NCBI RefSeq assembly: GCF_014201135.1
Contig: NZ_JACHDR010000001.1
Location: 1,240,001-1,304,000 of the forward strand
DNA from: Neomicrococcus aestuarii
GTDB lineage: Bacteria > Actinomycetota > Actinomycetes > Actinomycetales > Micrococcaceae
Reading direction: 5' to 3'
Length of the DNA: 64,000 nt
Part shown: piece by piece, positions 25,804 through 36,000 of the stretch
How the letters are laid out: every line of letters begins with the position of its first letter
Position numbering within the stretch: position 1 is the stretch's first letter
Notes under the pieces: generated by a model
What the model was told of the DNA's origin: nothing
Database searches by the model: none
What the model saw: the letters and a program-made list of their open reading frames with translations, nothing else
Program-made: the position numbers and the translations under genes

Positions 25804-25845
25804 CTTCGTTACTGCGACAGCAGTCGCACCTGAAGGACTTGACAT
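25792..25845 (-). CDS. Leader peptide of the DHA2 exporter attenuator
   Basis: The frame encodes MSSPSGATAVAVTKTLR and stops inside the terminator hairpin. The ATG lies 7 nt after TATGGT (25853-25858), itself 17 nt after GTGACA (25876-25881), so a strong promoter should give a leaderless transcript starting at this codon. A ribosome stalled by an antibiotic on these codons would change folding of the hairpins and allow readthrough into the exporter gene. The mechanism is known from other resistance genes; its use here is inferred from layout. Confidence 0.6.
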   Translation of the reverse strand: MSSPSGATAVAVTKTLR

Positions 25846-25852
25846 ACCAGCC

Positions 25853-25881
25853 ACCATACCGGCTGTCTGACCTTCTGTCAC
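25853..25881 (-). promoter_or_regulatory. Promoter of the attenuator leader
   Basis: GTGACA (25876-25881), 17-nt spacer, TATGGT (25853-25858), then 7 nt to the leader ATG. This is one of the best sigma70-type matches in the window. Confidence 0.65.
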
Positions 25882-26115
25882 AGCAAATCTCGGTGCTGCG
25901 TAGCCGCGCAAGCGTTGGAGCTGAAAGTAGCGGAGTCTACAACGTCCACGTGTTGCACACCACCGGCCCCACTCATCAGCACATTCGATTCTGCGTGCAC
26001 GAAGAACAACCTCATAAAATTCGTGCGTTCAATGTGATGGCAGTGCAGGCCGTCTTGTTTCGAGTCGATGGTGGTTCGAAAAAGACGGCCTGCGCCGACT
26101 TTGAAATCATGTCGT
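25882..26115. other. Gap between DHA3 exporter stop and attenuator promoter
   Basis: About 230 nt without a convincing gene. Reading frames on both strands are short, overlap the leader and match nothing I know. Confidence 0.4.
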
Positions 26116-27384
26116 CTAAGGAACGTCCAGGAGGTACTTCTTCTCGCTTTCACGCATGCGTCCAGCCAGCATCGCGATTAGAGCCAAGGATGGTGGGATG
26201 GTCCCCGCGATCACGAAGATCACCGGGATAGGTACTAGCAGTGAAAGTGGCCCTGCGATGGCGATCGAGATGGGCATGAACGCGATTGACACGAAGAAGT
26301 CGAGACTGGCGACTCGGCCGATCATGTCGAGCGGCACCAATCGTTGTAATAGCGTTCCCCAGATGACTACGCCCGCTCCAGTAAGCGCTCCCACAATGAA
26401 CAACGCTGTCAGCATCAGAATCAAATTATCGGCAATGCCGATCACCACGAGCGGAAGTGTGCCACCGCCCCAACATACGATCATGAATGTTAGATAGCGA
26501 CGAGGGAGTCTCAGAGACGAGACCACCAACGAGCCGATCGCCCCGCCGATGCCGTATGCGGCTAGAAGGAAACCGAAAGTGGCTTCGGCGTCCTCGAACC
26601 GCGCACGGGTGAGGAAAGGTAGGAGTACTTCGATGGGGCCTTGAATGATGAGTGCGAGCGAGCACCCGAAGATCAGCGTCCAGAGGAGCCAGCGCGTGTC
26701 CATCACATACTTCACTCCCGCCCGGAGGTCTCCCCAGACGCTGGGACGTTCCACCGGTAGCACGGGCTTGGTCACTTCCTGACGTCGACTCAGGAACAAA
26801 GTGATGACGAAAGCGACCACATACGATGCCGCGACAACGGCTGCCCCGACGGCAGGGAAGAACAGACCGACGACCATTCCTCCCAGTGCAGGCCCGAGAC
26901 CCTGCCCCATCGACGGACGAAGAGCACCTTCGAGCCCATTCGCGGCAAGTAGTTCTTCTGGCGGAAGCACCTGGGGCAAATATGCACTGTAGGCCGGATA
27001 GAAGAATGCGCTCCCAGCACCCATCGCAAAAGATGCAGCGCCGACATGCCACAACTCGATAGCCCCGCTGAACGACAAAACTGCCGCCGCCGTCATCACA
27101 GCGGCGGTGCACCCCTGCACGATGATAATGATGTGCCGCTTGGAGAACCTGTCGGCGACCACGCCCCCCAAGATCGCGAAGGCAAACAGACCAAGACTCA
27201 TCCCTGTTGCCACTGCCGAGAGCGCAAGCGGACTGTCGTCAAGTGCAAGCACTTGAAAAACCATAACGATCGTCCACATACCGGTGCCGAAGACCTGAAT
27301 TCCAACTGCGCCGAACAACAGACGATAGTCCCGGGAAGCCAACGGGCGAAGGGCGCGTATACGAATAGGATTCTTTGCGATCAT
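26116..27384 (-). CDS. DHA3-family (Mef-like) exporter
   Basis: This 422-residue protein has twelve membrane segments and the DHA3 layout of macrolide-efflux-type transporters: an early SRDYRLLFGAVGIQVFGTGM, the GGVVADRFSKRH loop between helices 2 and 3, and a PLDMIGRVASLD segment in the second half. The ATG overlaps the stop codon of the ABC-F gene as ATGA, so the two are translationally coupled. Such ABC-F plus Mef-like pairs are known from msr/mef loci that protect against macrolides. The actual substrate here is unproven. Confidence 0.8.
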   Translation of the reverse strand: MIAKNPIRIRALRPLASRDYRLLFGAVGIQVFGTGMWTIVMVFQVLALDDSPLALSAVATGMSLGLFAFAILGGVVADRFSKRHIIIIVQGCTAAVMTAAAVLSFSGAIELWHVGAASFAMGAGSAFFYPAYSAYLPQVLPPEELLAANGLEGALRPSMGQGLGPALGGMVVGLFFPAVGAAVVAASYVVAFVITLFLSRRQEVTKPVLPVERPSVWGDLRAGVKYVMDTRWLLWTLIFGCSLALIIQGPIEVLLPFLTRARFEDAEATFGFLLAAYGIGGAIGSLVVSSLRLPRRYLTFMIVCWGGGTLPLVVIGIADNLILMLTALFIVGALTGAGVVIWGTLLQRLVPLDMIGRVASLDFFVSIAFMPISIAIAGPLSLLVPIPVIFVIAGTIPPSLALIAMLAGRMRESEKKYLLDVP

Positions 27385-29036
27385 GCCAGCACGTCGCCTT
27401 CGGCCCTGGCGGTCAGCTGAAGTTGTGGCCAGCTGGCGACATCGCGTAGGAGTTGCCGGTCATGACTTGACAACACAACAGCGGCTTGAGTTGCCCCGAG
27501 CGCAATGGTGAGTTCGTCGACAAGAGTGAAGGAGAGGTGGTTGGTGGGTTCGTCCAGGAGCAGCAGATGAGGGCGTTTCGAGAGCACGAGCGCGAGGTCG
27601 AGACGGCGCTGTTGACCCATCGACAGTTCGCCCACACGCTTGCCGGTTTCGCGGGGCCGCAAGAGGCCAAGCTGCGAGAGGCTGACCACTTCCGATTGCA
27701 ACAGCACTCCTGCAGAGACGAGTGCACCGATATGCGCGGCATAGACTTCGCTCGCCCGCCGGTCCAAAGGTAGTGCGGATTCTTGATGCAGAAACCCTAT
27801 GCGGGTGCTGCCCGGCCTCTGAATGGTTCCCGTGTCCTGCACAAGCTCGCCGCTGACCACACGAAGCAGCGTCGATTTTCCTGCCCCGTTCGGGCCAGTG
27901 ACAACGAGTCGGCCACGGTGCGACAGCGTAAACGACACCGACGTTGCCAACCGACCGGCCACACTAACGTTATCGACGCTAAGGAGAGCAGCTCCGGTTC
28001 GAGTTGGAAGGTCGGGGAATCGGAACAGCTGCGGTGGCTCAGGCACTGTCACCGGGTGTGCTTCGAGCGCTTCCCGTCGACGATGCACGTTCTGAACGTG
28101 TCCACCTGCTCGCGTGGCTCGGCCGTGCTTGTTGGTTCCCTTCTCAGGTCGCCACCCAGAGATGAGTCTGTTTTGCGCGGCGCTGAGACTTTCTTGCAGC
28201 CGTGTATGCTCCGCCTGCTGACGCTCGTAATCCTGTTCCCAACGTTCTCTTTCGCTCAGACGCCCCTCCTGATAGCCGGCATACCCGCTGCCGTAGATGC
28301 GTGGACGATTATCGGGTGCTGGGTCGAGATCGATGATGGTCTCAGCGATGTCAGACAGCAAGGCTCGATCGTGGCTGACGATAATCACGCCACCACTGCG
28401 TGCTCGGAGCTGCGCGGTCAAGAATTCCAGTCCACTTCGGTCGAGATGGTTGGTGGGCTCGTCGAGCAACAGGAAGTCGTCCTCACTGCCAAGGAGACAC
28501 GCCAACCTCACCCGATACCGTTGCCCCACAGAGAGGTCAGCAAGCAGTCTGGTCATGTCTGTTTCTGCGTCGAGCGCTTCGAGGGCGATCTGCACGCGGC
28601 GTTCGGCGTCCCAAGCCTGGATCGCTCCGGCAAACTCCAACGCAGCCGCATATTCCTCTGCAGCTCCTTCTCTGTCATCGGCAAGAGCACTAGCGGCGGC
28701 ATCAAGCGCCAAGACGGCAGCGCGAGGCACTGCCATCGCCTCCGCAACGGCTTGCCCCACCGTCCGACTGTCAGTGGCGGTCATTTCCTGTTCTGCGAGG
28801 CCAAGAGTGCCTGTGCGCTGGACACTTCCGCTATCGGGTGAAAGCACACCAGCGAGCACATAAAGGAGAGTCGACTTTCCACGTCCGTTTTCGCCAACAA
28901 TTGCGATACGTGATTGGGCCGTAACGGTGAGATCGACGTGATTGAGGACAGGTGTGGCTCCACGCATGAGAGACACATCAGCGAGGGTGAGTTGCGCGCG
29001 ATGGCGCGCCGGATGTACATAGGTATGGGTAAGCAT
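27381..29036 (-). CDS. ABC-F ribosome-protection type ATPase
   Basis: This 551-residue soluble protein has two ABC domains and no membrane segment. Domain 1 has GENGRGKST, an unusual signature LSVGQ and LLLDEPTNHLD. Domain 2 has GPNGAGKST, LSMGQ and LLLDEPTNHLS. Between them is a charged linker of about 80 residues with a basic patch (RPEKGTNKHGRATRAGG), the part that in antibiotic-resistance ABC-F proteins reaches the peptidyl-transferase centre. The ATG at 29036 follows AAGGATTCG. Coupling to a Mef-like exporter supports a resistance role against macrolide, lincosamide or related drugs. A housekeeping EttA-type role is less likely given the cargo context. Confidence 0.85.
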   Translation of the reverse strand: MLTHTYVHPARHRAQLTLADVSLMRGATPVLNHVDLTVTAQSRIAIVGENGRGKSTLLYVLAGVLSPDSGSVQRTGTLGLAEQEMTATDSRTVGQAVAEAMAVPRAAVLALDAAASALADDREGAAEEYAAALEFAGAIQAWDAERRVQIALEALDAETDMTRLLADLSVGQRYRVRLACLLGSEDDFLLLDEPTNHLDRSGLEFLTAQLRARSGGVIIVSHDRALLSDIAETIIDLDPAPDNRPRIYGSGYAGYQEGRLSERERWEQDYERQQAEHTRLQESLSAAQNRLISGWRPEKGTNKHGRATRAGGHVQNVHRRREALEAHPVTVPEPPQLFRFPDLPTRTGAALLSVDNVSVAGRLATSVSFTLSHRGRLVVTGPNGAGKSTLLRVVSGELVQDTGTIQRPGSTRIGFLHQESALPLDRRASEVYAAHIGALVSAGVLLQSEVVSLSQLGLLRPRETGKRVGELSMGQQRRLDLALVLSKRPHLLLLDEPTNHLSFTLVDELTIALGATQAAVVLSSHDRQLLRDVASWPQLQLTARAEGDVLA

Positions 29037-29383
29037 TCGAATCCTTCGAAACGACGCACCACGAGCTTGAAAGCAAACGGGCACGCAAATGACGGCGACC
29101 CCGAAGGGTCAGAAAAAGTGGCCGCCGCCTACTCGGAGCTACTCAACGAGCGCGGTGGGCCTACTTAGCCGTCACAGGAAATATAAATGCATAAGGTCAA
29201 GCGTACCGTACGATATCGCGTGCTTCCAGTTGGGGCGTCCGTCGTGCTTCGTCGCCACAAGGCTTGATCAACGTGACACAACCCAATTCCTGCATACGTG
29301 GGCGATTCAAAAAACACTTTGGCCGCAGGTGAACGAACCAATATCAGCTGGAACTCGTCGATGTGTCGGCATACCTTCCGTGT
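29037..29383. other. Divergent region between ABC-F and relaxase genes
   Basis: On the ABC-F side a GACCC-TTCG-GGGTC hairpin (29097-29110) and a tiny frame MHLYFL (29170-29190, minus strand) could form an induction leader, though no clean promoter is seen. On the relaxase side TACCTT (29372-29377) lies 6 nt before the GTG. The palindromes CGTACCGTACG (29202-29212) and CGATATCG lie midway. Transfer origins of MobF systems often adjoin the relaxase gene, so this is where I would expect oriT, but no nic motif is recognised. Confidence 0.4.
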
Positions 29384-32300
29384 GTGACGGTGTCAATCAG
29401 AGTTATGGCGGCCGGTGCTGGGTACCGGTACCTACTGAACTCCGTCGTAACCGGTGACGGTGATCGCGATGCTGCTTCGTCCCTAACGAGGTATTACCTC
29501 GAATCCGGAACACCACCGGGCAAATGGATCGGATCCGGCATCGGAGGCCTACCTGGCGGAGTCCAACCAGGCAGCGAAGTGCATGAGACTCAGTTGCGTC
29601 GGTTGATGGGGTTCGGTCAGGACCCGAACACCGGTGAACAGCTTGGACGTCCCTACCGGAAGTTCGCCACTGCAACGGAGCGTGTCGAGCGTCGTCTCAA
29701 TCGCCTTACGGTGAATCTCTCTCCAGACGAAGTCGCAGCTCAAATGGTGCTGATCGAGGCTGAGGAAGCGGCGAAGCCGACAGGTGCTCCGGTTGCCGGG
29801 TTCGATCTCACCTTCTCCGTTCCCAAATCAGTTTCAACATTGTGGGCAGTCGCCGACGGAGGAACACAGACCCTCATCGCCCGCGCTCACCACGCAGCAA
29901 TCCAAGACGTGCTCGGGCTGCTCGAACGAGAGGTCGCAGCGACTCGCGTTGGTGCGGCCGGGCCGCGGGGTGCGGTCGCACAGGCCGAGATTCGTGGAGT
30001 GATCGCTACCGCCTACGATCACTACGATTCCCGCGCCTCCGATCCACAACTGCACACGCATGTAGTGGTCGCGAACCGTGTCCAGACGGTGCGGGACGGG
30101 AAGTGGCGCACACTGGACTCTCGAGCTCTTCACGGGGCGATAACTGGATTATCGGAGCACTACAACGCCGTCCTTACCGATCACCTCGCTGTACTACTTG
30201 GCGTTGAATGGGAGGCGCGTGAGCGTGGCGCGGGCAGGTCGACGGCGTGGGAGATCGCTGGGGTCCCACAGAACCTGATGGATGAGTTCTCATCCCGCAC
30301 CCGAGACATCGAACTCGTCAAGGACCGGCTGGTCGCGGAATACCTCGCCAAGCATGGCCGTCAGCCGTCGGCAAAGTTGTTGTGGCAGTTCCGACAGCAA
30401 GCCACTCTCGCTACGAGGCCGCCGAAGGAAACGCACTCGCTGCGTGCGCTGACCCAGGATTGGCGTGACCGGGCCACCCGAGTTTTGGGCGAGGACGCGC
30501 CGACGTGGGCATCCGCATTGGTTGCAGGCAGCGTACGAGAACCGTTGCTACGGGCCGACGATATTCCGCTGGATGACCTCCGTCTGGTCGCTGAAGCTGT
30601 GGTGGAGCGGGTGGGTGATCGTCGGGCGACGTGGAAGCGCTGGAATCTGCATGCCGAGGCCGTGCGGCAGACGATGGGGCTGCGGTACGCCTCAACTGCG
30701 GACCGGGACGCTATCACCGGGCTCATTGTGGATGCGGCCGAGCAAGCATCATTGCGGTTGACGCCGCCAGAGCTTGCGTCGAGCCCGCCCGTTTTTCAGC
30801 GAGGCGACGGCACGAGCGTGTTCCATCCGAAAGCCTCGACGGTGTACTCCTCCGAGCAGGTCCTGGCCGCTGAGTACCGGCTCCTCGCCGCCTCGAATAC
30901 GCGCTCCGCGCCTACCGTTTCACTATCCCTGATAGAGCAGGCAGCACGTTCAAAGAGCGGTAGTGGCCCTGTGTTGTCTGCGGATCAGGAACGCGCGATT
31001 GCGAAGATCGGGGTCTCTGGCCGGGTGCTCGACGTCCTCGTAGGCCCAGCAGGAACCGGGAAAACGACCACTATGAGTGCTCTCCGCAGGGCGTGGGAGA
31101 AGGACCACGGTGCCGGGTCGGTGGTCGGCTTGGCTCCGTCCGCGGCCGCAGCGGATGTACTCGCCCAGGACCTCGGCATCAGTACCGAGAACACCGCAAA
31201 ATGGTTGCACGAGCACCGCCGCGGCACCTGGAACCTCACCACTGGTCAGCTGGTGATCATCGATGAAGCCTCCCTCGCGGGGACCCTCGCGTTGGACACG
31301 CTCACCGCCCACGCCGCCGACGTGGGCGCGAAGGTACTGCTGGTGGGTGATTGGGCTCAGCTGGCCGCGGTCGACGCGGGTGGGGCATTCGGGATGCTCG
31401 TCCGGGATCGTGGCGATGCGCCGGAGCTGTTGGATGTGCGCCGCTTCCGCAACGACTGGGAGAAGCACGCCTCCCTCCAGCTGCGTCTCGGAAACACTGA
31501 TGTCATCGACACCTACCTCGAGCGTGACCGCGTCACCCCGGGAACCTATGAGGACATCCTCGACGCCGCGTACCAAGCCTGGCTCGCTGACCAAGTTGCG
31601 GGGAAAACGTCGGTGCTGATCGCGGAGACCCTCGACACGGTATCCGAGTTGAATACGCGTGCCCGCACCGACCGTATTCTCGCAGGCGAAGTCGCGCTGG
31701 AAGGGGTGAAGTTGCATGACGGGAACGAAGCTTCTCGTGGTGATCTAATCATCACTCGCCGAAACGACAGGCGTTTGCCGCTCGGCAGGGGGTGGGTGAA
31801 GAACGGCGACCGGTGGGAGGTTGTCCGTGCGGGCAACGACGGCTCCCTCGCCGTGAGGCGGGCGCACTCGAAATGGCGGACCACGATCACACTCCCGGCC
31901 ACGTATGTCGCCGAGCACGTTGAGCTCGGGTATGCGATCACTGCCCACCGTGCTCAAGGCTCCACCGTCGACACCGCGCACGCGATCGTGCATTCACCAG
32001 AGGTAACCCGTGAATCGCTCTACGTCGCGATGACCCGTGGCCGGGAGTCCAACCGCGTCTACGTCGCCACCGATCAGCATCACCTTGAGGAGCATCAGCA
32101 CCGAGACGATCTGGAGATGAGCGCACGGAGCATCCTCTACGGCATCCTCCAACATGTCGGTGCCGAACAGTCCGCGCACGACACCATCACGACTGAGCAA
32201 GAGGCATGGGGTTCACTCGCGCAGCTCGCCGCCGAATACGAAACCATCGCTGGGGAAGCCCAACAATCCCGCTGGGTCACCCTCCTTGAAACCTCTGGTC

Positions 32301-32899
32301 TGGAATCCGAGGTCATTGATGACCTGGTCGAGACAGACTCGTTCGGGATTCTTACCACCGAACTGCGCCGCCTCGAGGCCGACGGGCACAACATCGAAGC
32401 CCTCCTCCCACGAGTGGTCCGCGCAGGCAACCTCACTGACGTGGATGATCTCGGTTCCCTGCTCCGATATCGGATCCAGAAAGTCACCGCGAGCTACCCG
32501 CCCGCACCGCGGCAGGCTCCCGGGCTGATCGTCGGCCTTGTCCCACGGGCCACTGGCATCACCGACCCCGTGATGCGGCAGGCCCTTGAAGAACGGGAAC
32601 ATCTCATGCAGAACCGGCTCGATGCACTCACCCAAGAGGTTCTCGAACACTCCGCGCCGTGGGTCGACGTTCTCGACGTCGCCGACCCAGTGGCGCGGGG
32701 GCGCGGGGTCGAAGCGGTGGTCGCATATCGAGACCGGTGGGGCATCATCGCCGCCAGTCCTCTCGGGGCAGTCCCAGTCGATGATGCGCAACGCATCGAC
32801 TATGAACGCACCCGCGCACGCATCTACGGACTAGGAAATTCCGACCAGGCAGCTGGTACGTCCATCATCCGCGAGCAGGACGGACGCACCCTCGGCTGA
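29384..32899 (+). CDS. MobF-family conjugative relaxase-helicase (TrwC/TraI-like)
   Basis: This 1171-residue protein nicks the transfer origin and unwinds the strand to be moved. The N-terminal relaxase domain has the catalytic tyrosine pair at 37-38 (LTRYYLESG) and a metal-binding HTH at 224-226 (QLHTHVVVANR). A RecD/TraI-type helicase follows, with Walker A GPAGTGKTTT at 554-563, a Walker B IIDEAS, and late motifs TAHRAQGSTVDTAH and YVAMTRGRESN. I chose the GTG at 29384 because homologues begin near VTVSIRVM and TACCTT ends 6 nt before it, consistent with a leaderless mRNA. It converges on the adhesin gene. No coupling protein lies beside it. Confidence 0.92.
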   Translation: MTVSIRVMAAGAGYRYLLNSVVTGDGDRDAASSLTRYYLESGTPPGKWIGSGIGGLPGGVQPGSEVHETQLRRLMGFGQDPNTGEQLGRPYRKFATATERVERRLNRLTVNLSPDEVAAQMVLIEAEEAAKPTGAPVAGFDLTFSVPKSVSTLWAVADGGTQTLIARAHHAAIQDVLGLLEREVAATRVGAAGPRGAVAQAEIRGVIATAYDHYDSRASDPQLHTHVVVANRVQTVRDGKWRTLDSRALHGAITGLSEHYNAVLTDHLAVLLGVEWEARERGAGRSTAWEIAGVPQNLMDEFSSRTRDIELVKDRLVAEYLAKHGRQPSAKLLWQFRQQATLATRPPKETHSLRALTQDWRDRATRVLGEDAPTWASALVAGSVREPLLRADDIPLDDLRLVAEAVVERVGDRRATWKRWNLHAEAVRQTMGLRYASTADRDAITGLIVDAAEQASLRLTPPELASSPPVFQRGDGTSVFHPKASTVYSSEQVLAAEYRLLAASNTRSAPTVSLSLIEQAARSKSGSGPVLSADQERAIAKIGVSGRVLDVLVGPAGTGKTTTMSALRRAWEKDHGAGSVVGLAPSAAAADVLAQDLGISTENTAKWLHEHRRGTWNLTTGQLVIIDEASLAGTLALDTLTAHAADVGAKVLLVGDWAQLAAVDAGGAFGMLVRDRGDAPELLDVRRFRNDWEKHASLQLRLGNTDVIDTYLERDRVTPGTYEDILDAAYQAWLADQVAGKTSVLIAETLDTVSELNTRARTDRILAGEVALEGVKLHDGNEASRGDLIITRRNDRRLPLGRGWVKNGDRWEVVRAGNDGSLAVRRAHSKWRTTITLPATYVAEHVELGYAITAHRAQGSTVDTAHAIVHSPEVTRESLYVAMTRGRESNRVYVATDQHHLEEHQHRDDLEMSARSILYGILQHVGAEQSAHDTITTEQEAWGSLAQLAAEYETIAGEAQQSRWVTLLETSGLESEVIDDLVETDSFGILTTELRRLEADGHNIEALLPRVVRAGNLTDVDDLGSLLRYRIQKVTASYPPAPRQAPGLIVGLVPRATGITDPVMRQALEEREHLMQNRLDALTQEVLEHSAPWVDVLDVADPVARGRGVEAVVAYRDRWGIIAASPLGAVPVDDAQRIDYERTRARIYGLGNSDQAAGTSIIREQDGRTLG

Positions 32900-32996
32900 C
32901 TCGTAAGCCGCGCCTCGTCACCTCGCCTTCGCCAGCTGCGTCCCGTGGTTTACACGGTCGCCTGGCACGCACACCGCAACGGCAGGTGAACAGACG

Positions 32997-33035
32997 ACGG
33001 TGGGGCTACGTCACCCAATGACGCAGCCCCACCGT
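32997..33035. terminator. Hairpin between convergent relaxase and adhesin genes
   Basis: ACGGTGGGGCTACGTCA pairs with the segment ending AGCCCCACCGT, with one mismatch and a short loop. It sits 98 nt after the relaxase stop and 20 nt after the adhesin stop, placed to end both transcripts. The U-run is weak. Confidence 0.6.
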
Positions 33036-33054
33036 ATCTCCTTTCGGGTGCGAG

Positions 33055-36000
33055 TTATCCCTTCGTCAGGTCGTCGAGATCCGCTACGAGATCTTCATCG
33101 CGGACATATCCGGTGCGTTCCCGATACAGGGCGAGACGGCGGCCGAACCAGAGCGTTGCACCGGTCGCGAGAAGCACCAATGCGGTGATGATCCCGGCCC
33201 AGGTCCATCCGGCCCCGGTGACGGCCAGCGACGGTGGTCCGGGCGGTGTGACGGGCTTCTCGACCACCTTCGTGGTCTCACCCTCCGCACCGCACTCGCC
33301 GCGATGCAGCTGCTCACCGTCTGGGCTGTAGAGCGTCTCGACCCAGAAGTACGTCCCTGCCCGGTCGAACACCAACTCCGCAGAGGTATATTCGCCGGGA
33401 CCAGTGACGGTGATCAGCTGATCGTGCGTGTCGAACACCAGAGTGTCCGCCTCACACTCTGCCTTACTGCCGGTTTGCAGGTAGGCCTGGAACGCGAGGA
33501 CCGTGCCTTCCGGGACGGTCCCTTCCACGATGGCGACATCATGCGCCGGATCACCGAGTGTCGCCTCGGGCACCGCGCGCGTGGTCACTCGGAGATCGGT
33601 CGGACGCTCGTGAACGAGGGTGGTTTCCCCAGGAGCACCGATGAACCCTTCCGCGAGTACCTCACCGTCCGGGCCGTGCAGGGTTTCGACCCAGAACACC
33701 AGCCCTGCCGCATCCACTGTCGTGGTGCCGGACTCGTACTCGCCAGGCCCCTCGACGGGGATCTCCTCGGAGATGAAGAACGGCTCCAGCTCCTCATCTA
33801 TGGCGGGTTGCTCCGGGTAGGGGCCGTAAGCGCGGAACACGAGGTACGCGCCTTCGGGTAGATCCCCAGCAACGATGGCAGTGTCGCTGATCGGTTCGCT
33901 AACGAACGCTTCCGGTGTCGCCTTTGTCGTCACCGATACCTCCACACTTGGTGCGGGAGGCTGGGGTACGTAGAAGCGTTCGAGGATGTCCGCCGGTGAG
34001 GACCGGAACGGCTGCACCCGGTCATCTCCTGCGAAGTCCGAGACGATCACGTAGTAGCCAGGCTGCGTGGGGCGGATCTGGTCCGCGTCCGTGTAGCCGA
34101 GCTTGTAGATGCCGTTTCGTGCCGGAGTCGTCAGTGCCGTCAACGTCGGAGCCTCGTCGAGGATCAGATCATCGGTGAGCACTGTGTCGGTGGCGAAGGG
34201 GCCATAGACGGTGTGGGTGATGAGATCGAGGTCGCCGCCCCAGTAACCGTCACCGGTGAAGTCGCCATGGTTGTCGGGAAACCCGGCCACTTGGATCGTG
34301 TCGAATGCGCGCCCGTTCGGGTGCACGTTGTACTCCCGCACCTCCGACGTCACACTGACCGGCCACCGCACACTGGTCGATTCCAGCGGAATACCGTAGT
34401 TATCCGCCCAATCCTCCGCGATGTAATCCCGGTACTCATCGGGCTGGCTGGCCAGGCGCATCTCCCACACCCAGGTCACAAATCCCGCATTCGGGTGCGC
34501 CACCGGAGGCGACGTGTATGTCCCTGGGCCGGTCGCGGTGACCTGCACGTGTCCGATCGGTGTTGCGTCGCTGGGCACTCCGGCCTGCTCAAGCGGCGGC
34601 AGGGTTCCCGGCACCTGATACGCGATGCCGTCGAAAATCACGGGGATGGGTTCCCCGTCGATGCGCAGCCAGACTCCGTTGGTCGACGACACGGTGATCG
34701 TGTCCGTCACCGCATCCCCAGGCAGCGCGAGCCTGGCATCGGTCTGTGAGACGGCTTCAGGTTGGAACGGGGACACATGGGTTTCGGCGACCCGCCCAAA
34801 CCAGTCGGTGAACGACCCGCGAATGTACTTCCCGTTCTCGCCCTGCGCAGCCTGGTCGATGCCCCACACCCAGGTGTAGAAACCTGACTCACCTGCAGTC
34901 AAGGACCCTGACGATGCATATTCGCCCGGCCCCTGATTCAGTAGCAGCGTCTCGGTGCCCACCACGGGTGCGCCGTCTGGTGCGGTCTCGGCTTCGACCG
35001 GCTGCTCATCGAACGGCCCATAGAGGGTGCCGTTTGCGGTCAGTTCCACCGGGTGCCCGTCGATGACGATCCAGTGGCCGGTACCGACCGTGGAGACGGT
35101 GAGGAGATCGACGAAGCTGTCACCCTCGGCGACATATTTGGAGGCGACCTGAGTGCCGATGACCGGCTGGAAATCCAGTGCGATCCACGGCGACTGCGCG
35201 GTAGCGGTCACCGCGGCCGGAGTCCCGTTCGCGAGCAGCCGCTGTTGCCCGGGCGTCTCATACAAGTTCACCCGCGCCCCGAGTCCAGCCGCACTGTACG
35301 ACGCAGACGCGGACACCCGATACTCCGGAACGCCAGGGGTAGGCTTCCCGACGATCGGGTACGTGCCGGTGGTTAGCGCTTTCGAGGTCGTGCCGTCGGT
35401 GAAGGTCGCATCCGTGAGCACCACGTTCCCATTCAAGACGGTCGGTGACACAGTGACGGTGAGGGTGCCGTTGTACTGATCGGCCATCGTGACCGCCACA
35501 TCAACCGATGGGTTCACCGCATGATTCGCGTTCGCTTCCGCGCGCATGGTCGCGAGGTTCCCAAGCACCGTGGCACGGTTTGCCACAGGAACGCGGCCGA
35601 TATACCAAGAATCACCGCTCATCCCATGCGAGTTGTACGTGACGGGGTCAGCTTCTGCCCACACATACATCTGCACAGCCGCAGTGATGTCGGGGTTCGT
35701 GGAATCGCCCCATTTGGAGAGCACATAGTTCAGCTTCGCCAACGTCGTCGAGGAAAGCTGCTGCCCGGTGTGACTGACCAGTTCGGTGACTGTAGTCGGC
35801 CCCGTCGTCATATTCCACGGCGCGGGTGCTCCCGCATCCATGCAGTAGACCTGCCGGCCATCGGACTCAGCGATAAACGCACCGACCGTGCCGGTGGTAT
35901 TCAGATCGCCATACCCAGGACCGAGTGATGCCGCCGACGCGGGACCGGCGGCGATGATGCCTCCGGTGACGAGCACCGCGGTCGCTGCGAGCAATGACCC

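Noticed and set aside
25839-26231. Plus-strand gene of 130 codons before the DHA3 exporter
   Set aside because: It runs across the attenuator and into the exporter gene antisense; no motif and no ribosome site.
27783-28841. Plus-strand frame of about 350 codons
   Set aside because: Antisense to the ABC-F gene, with no recognisable motif.
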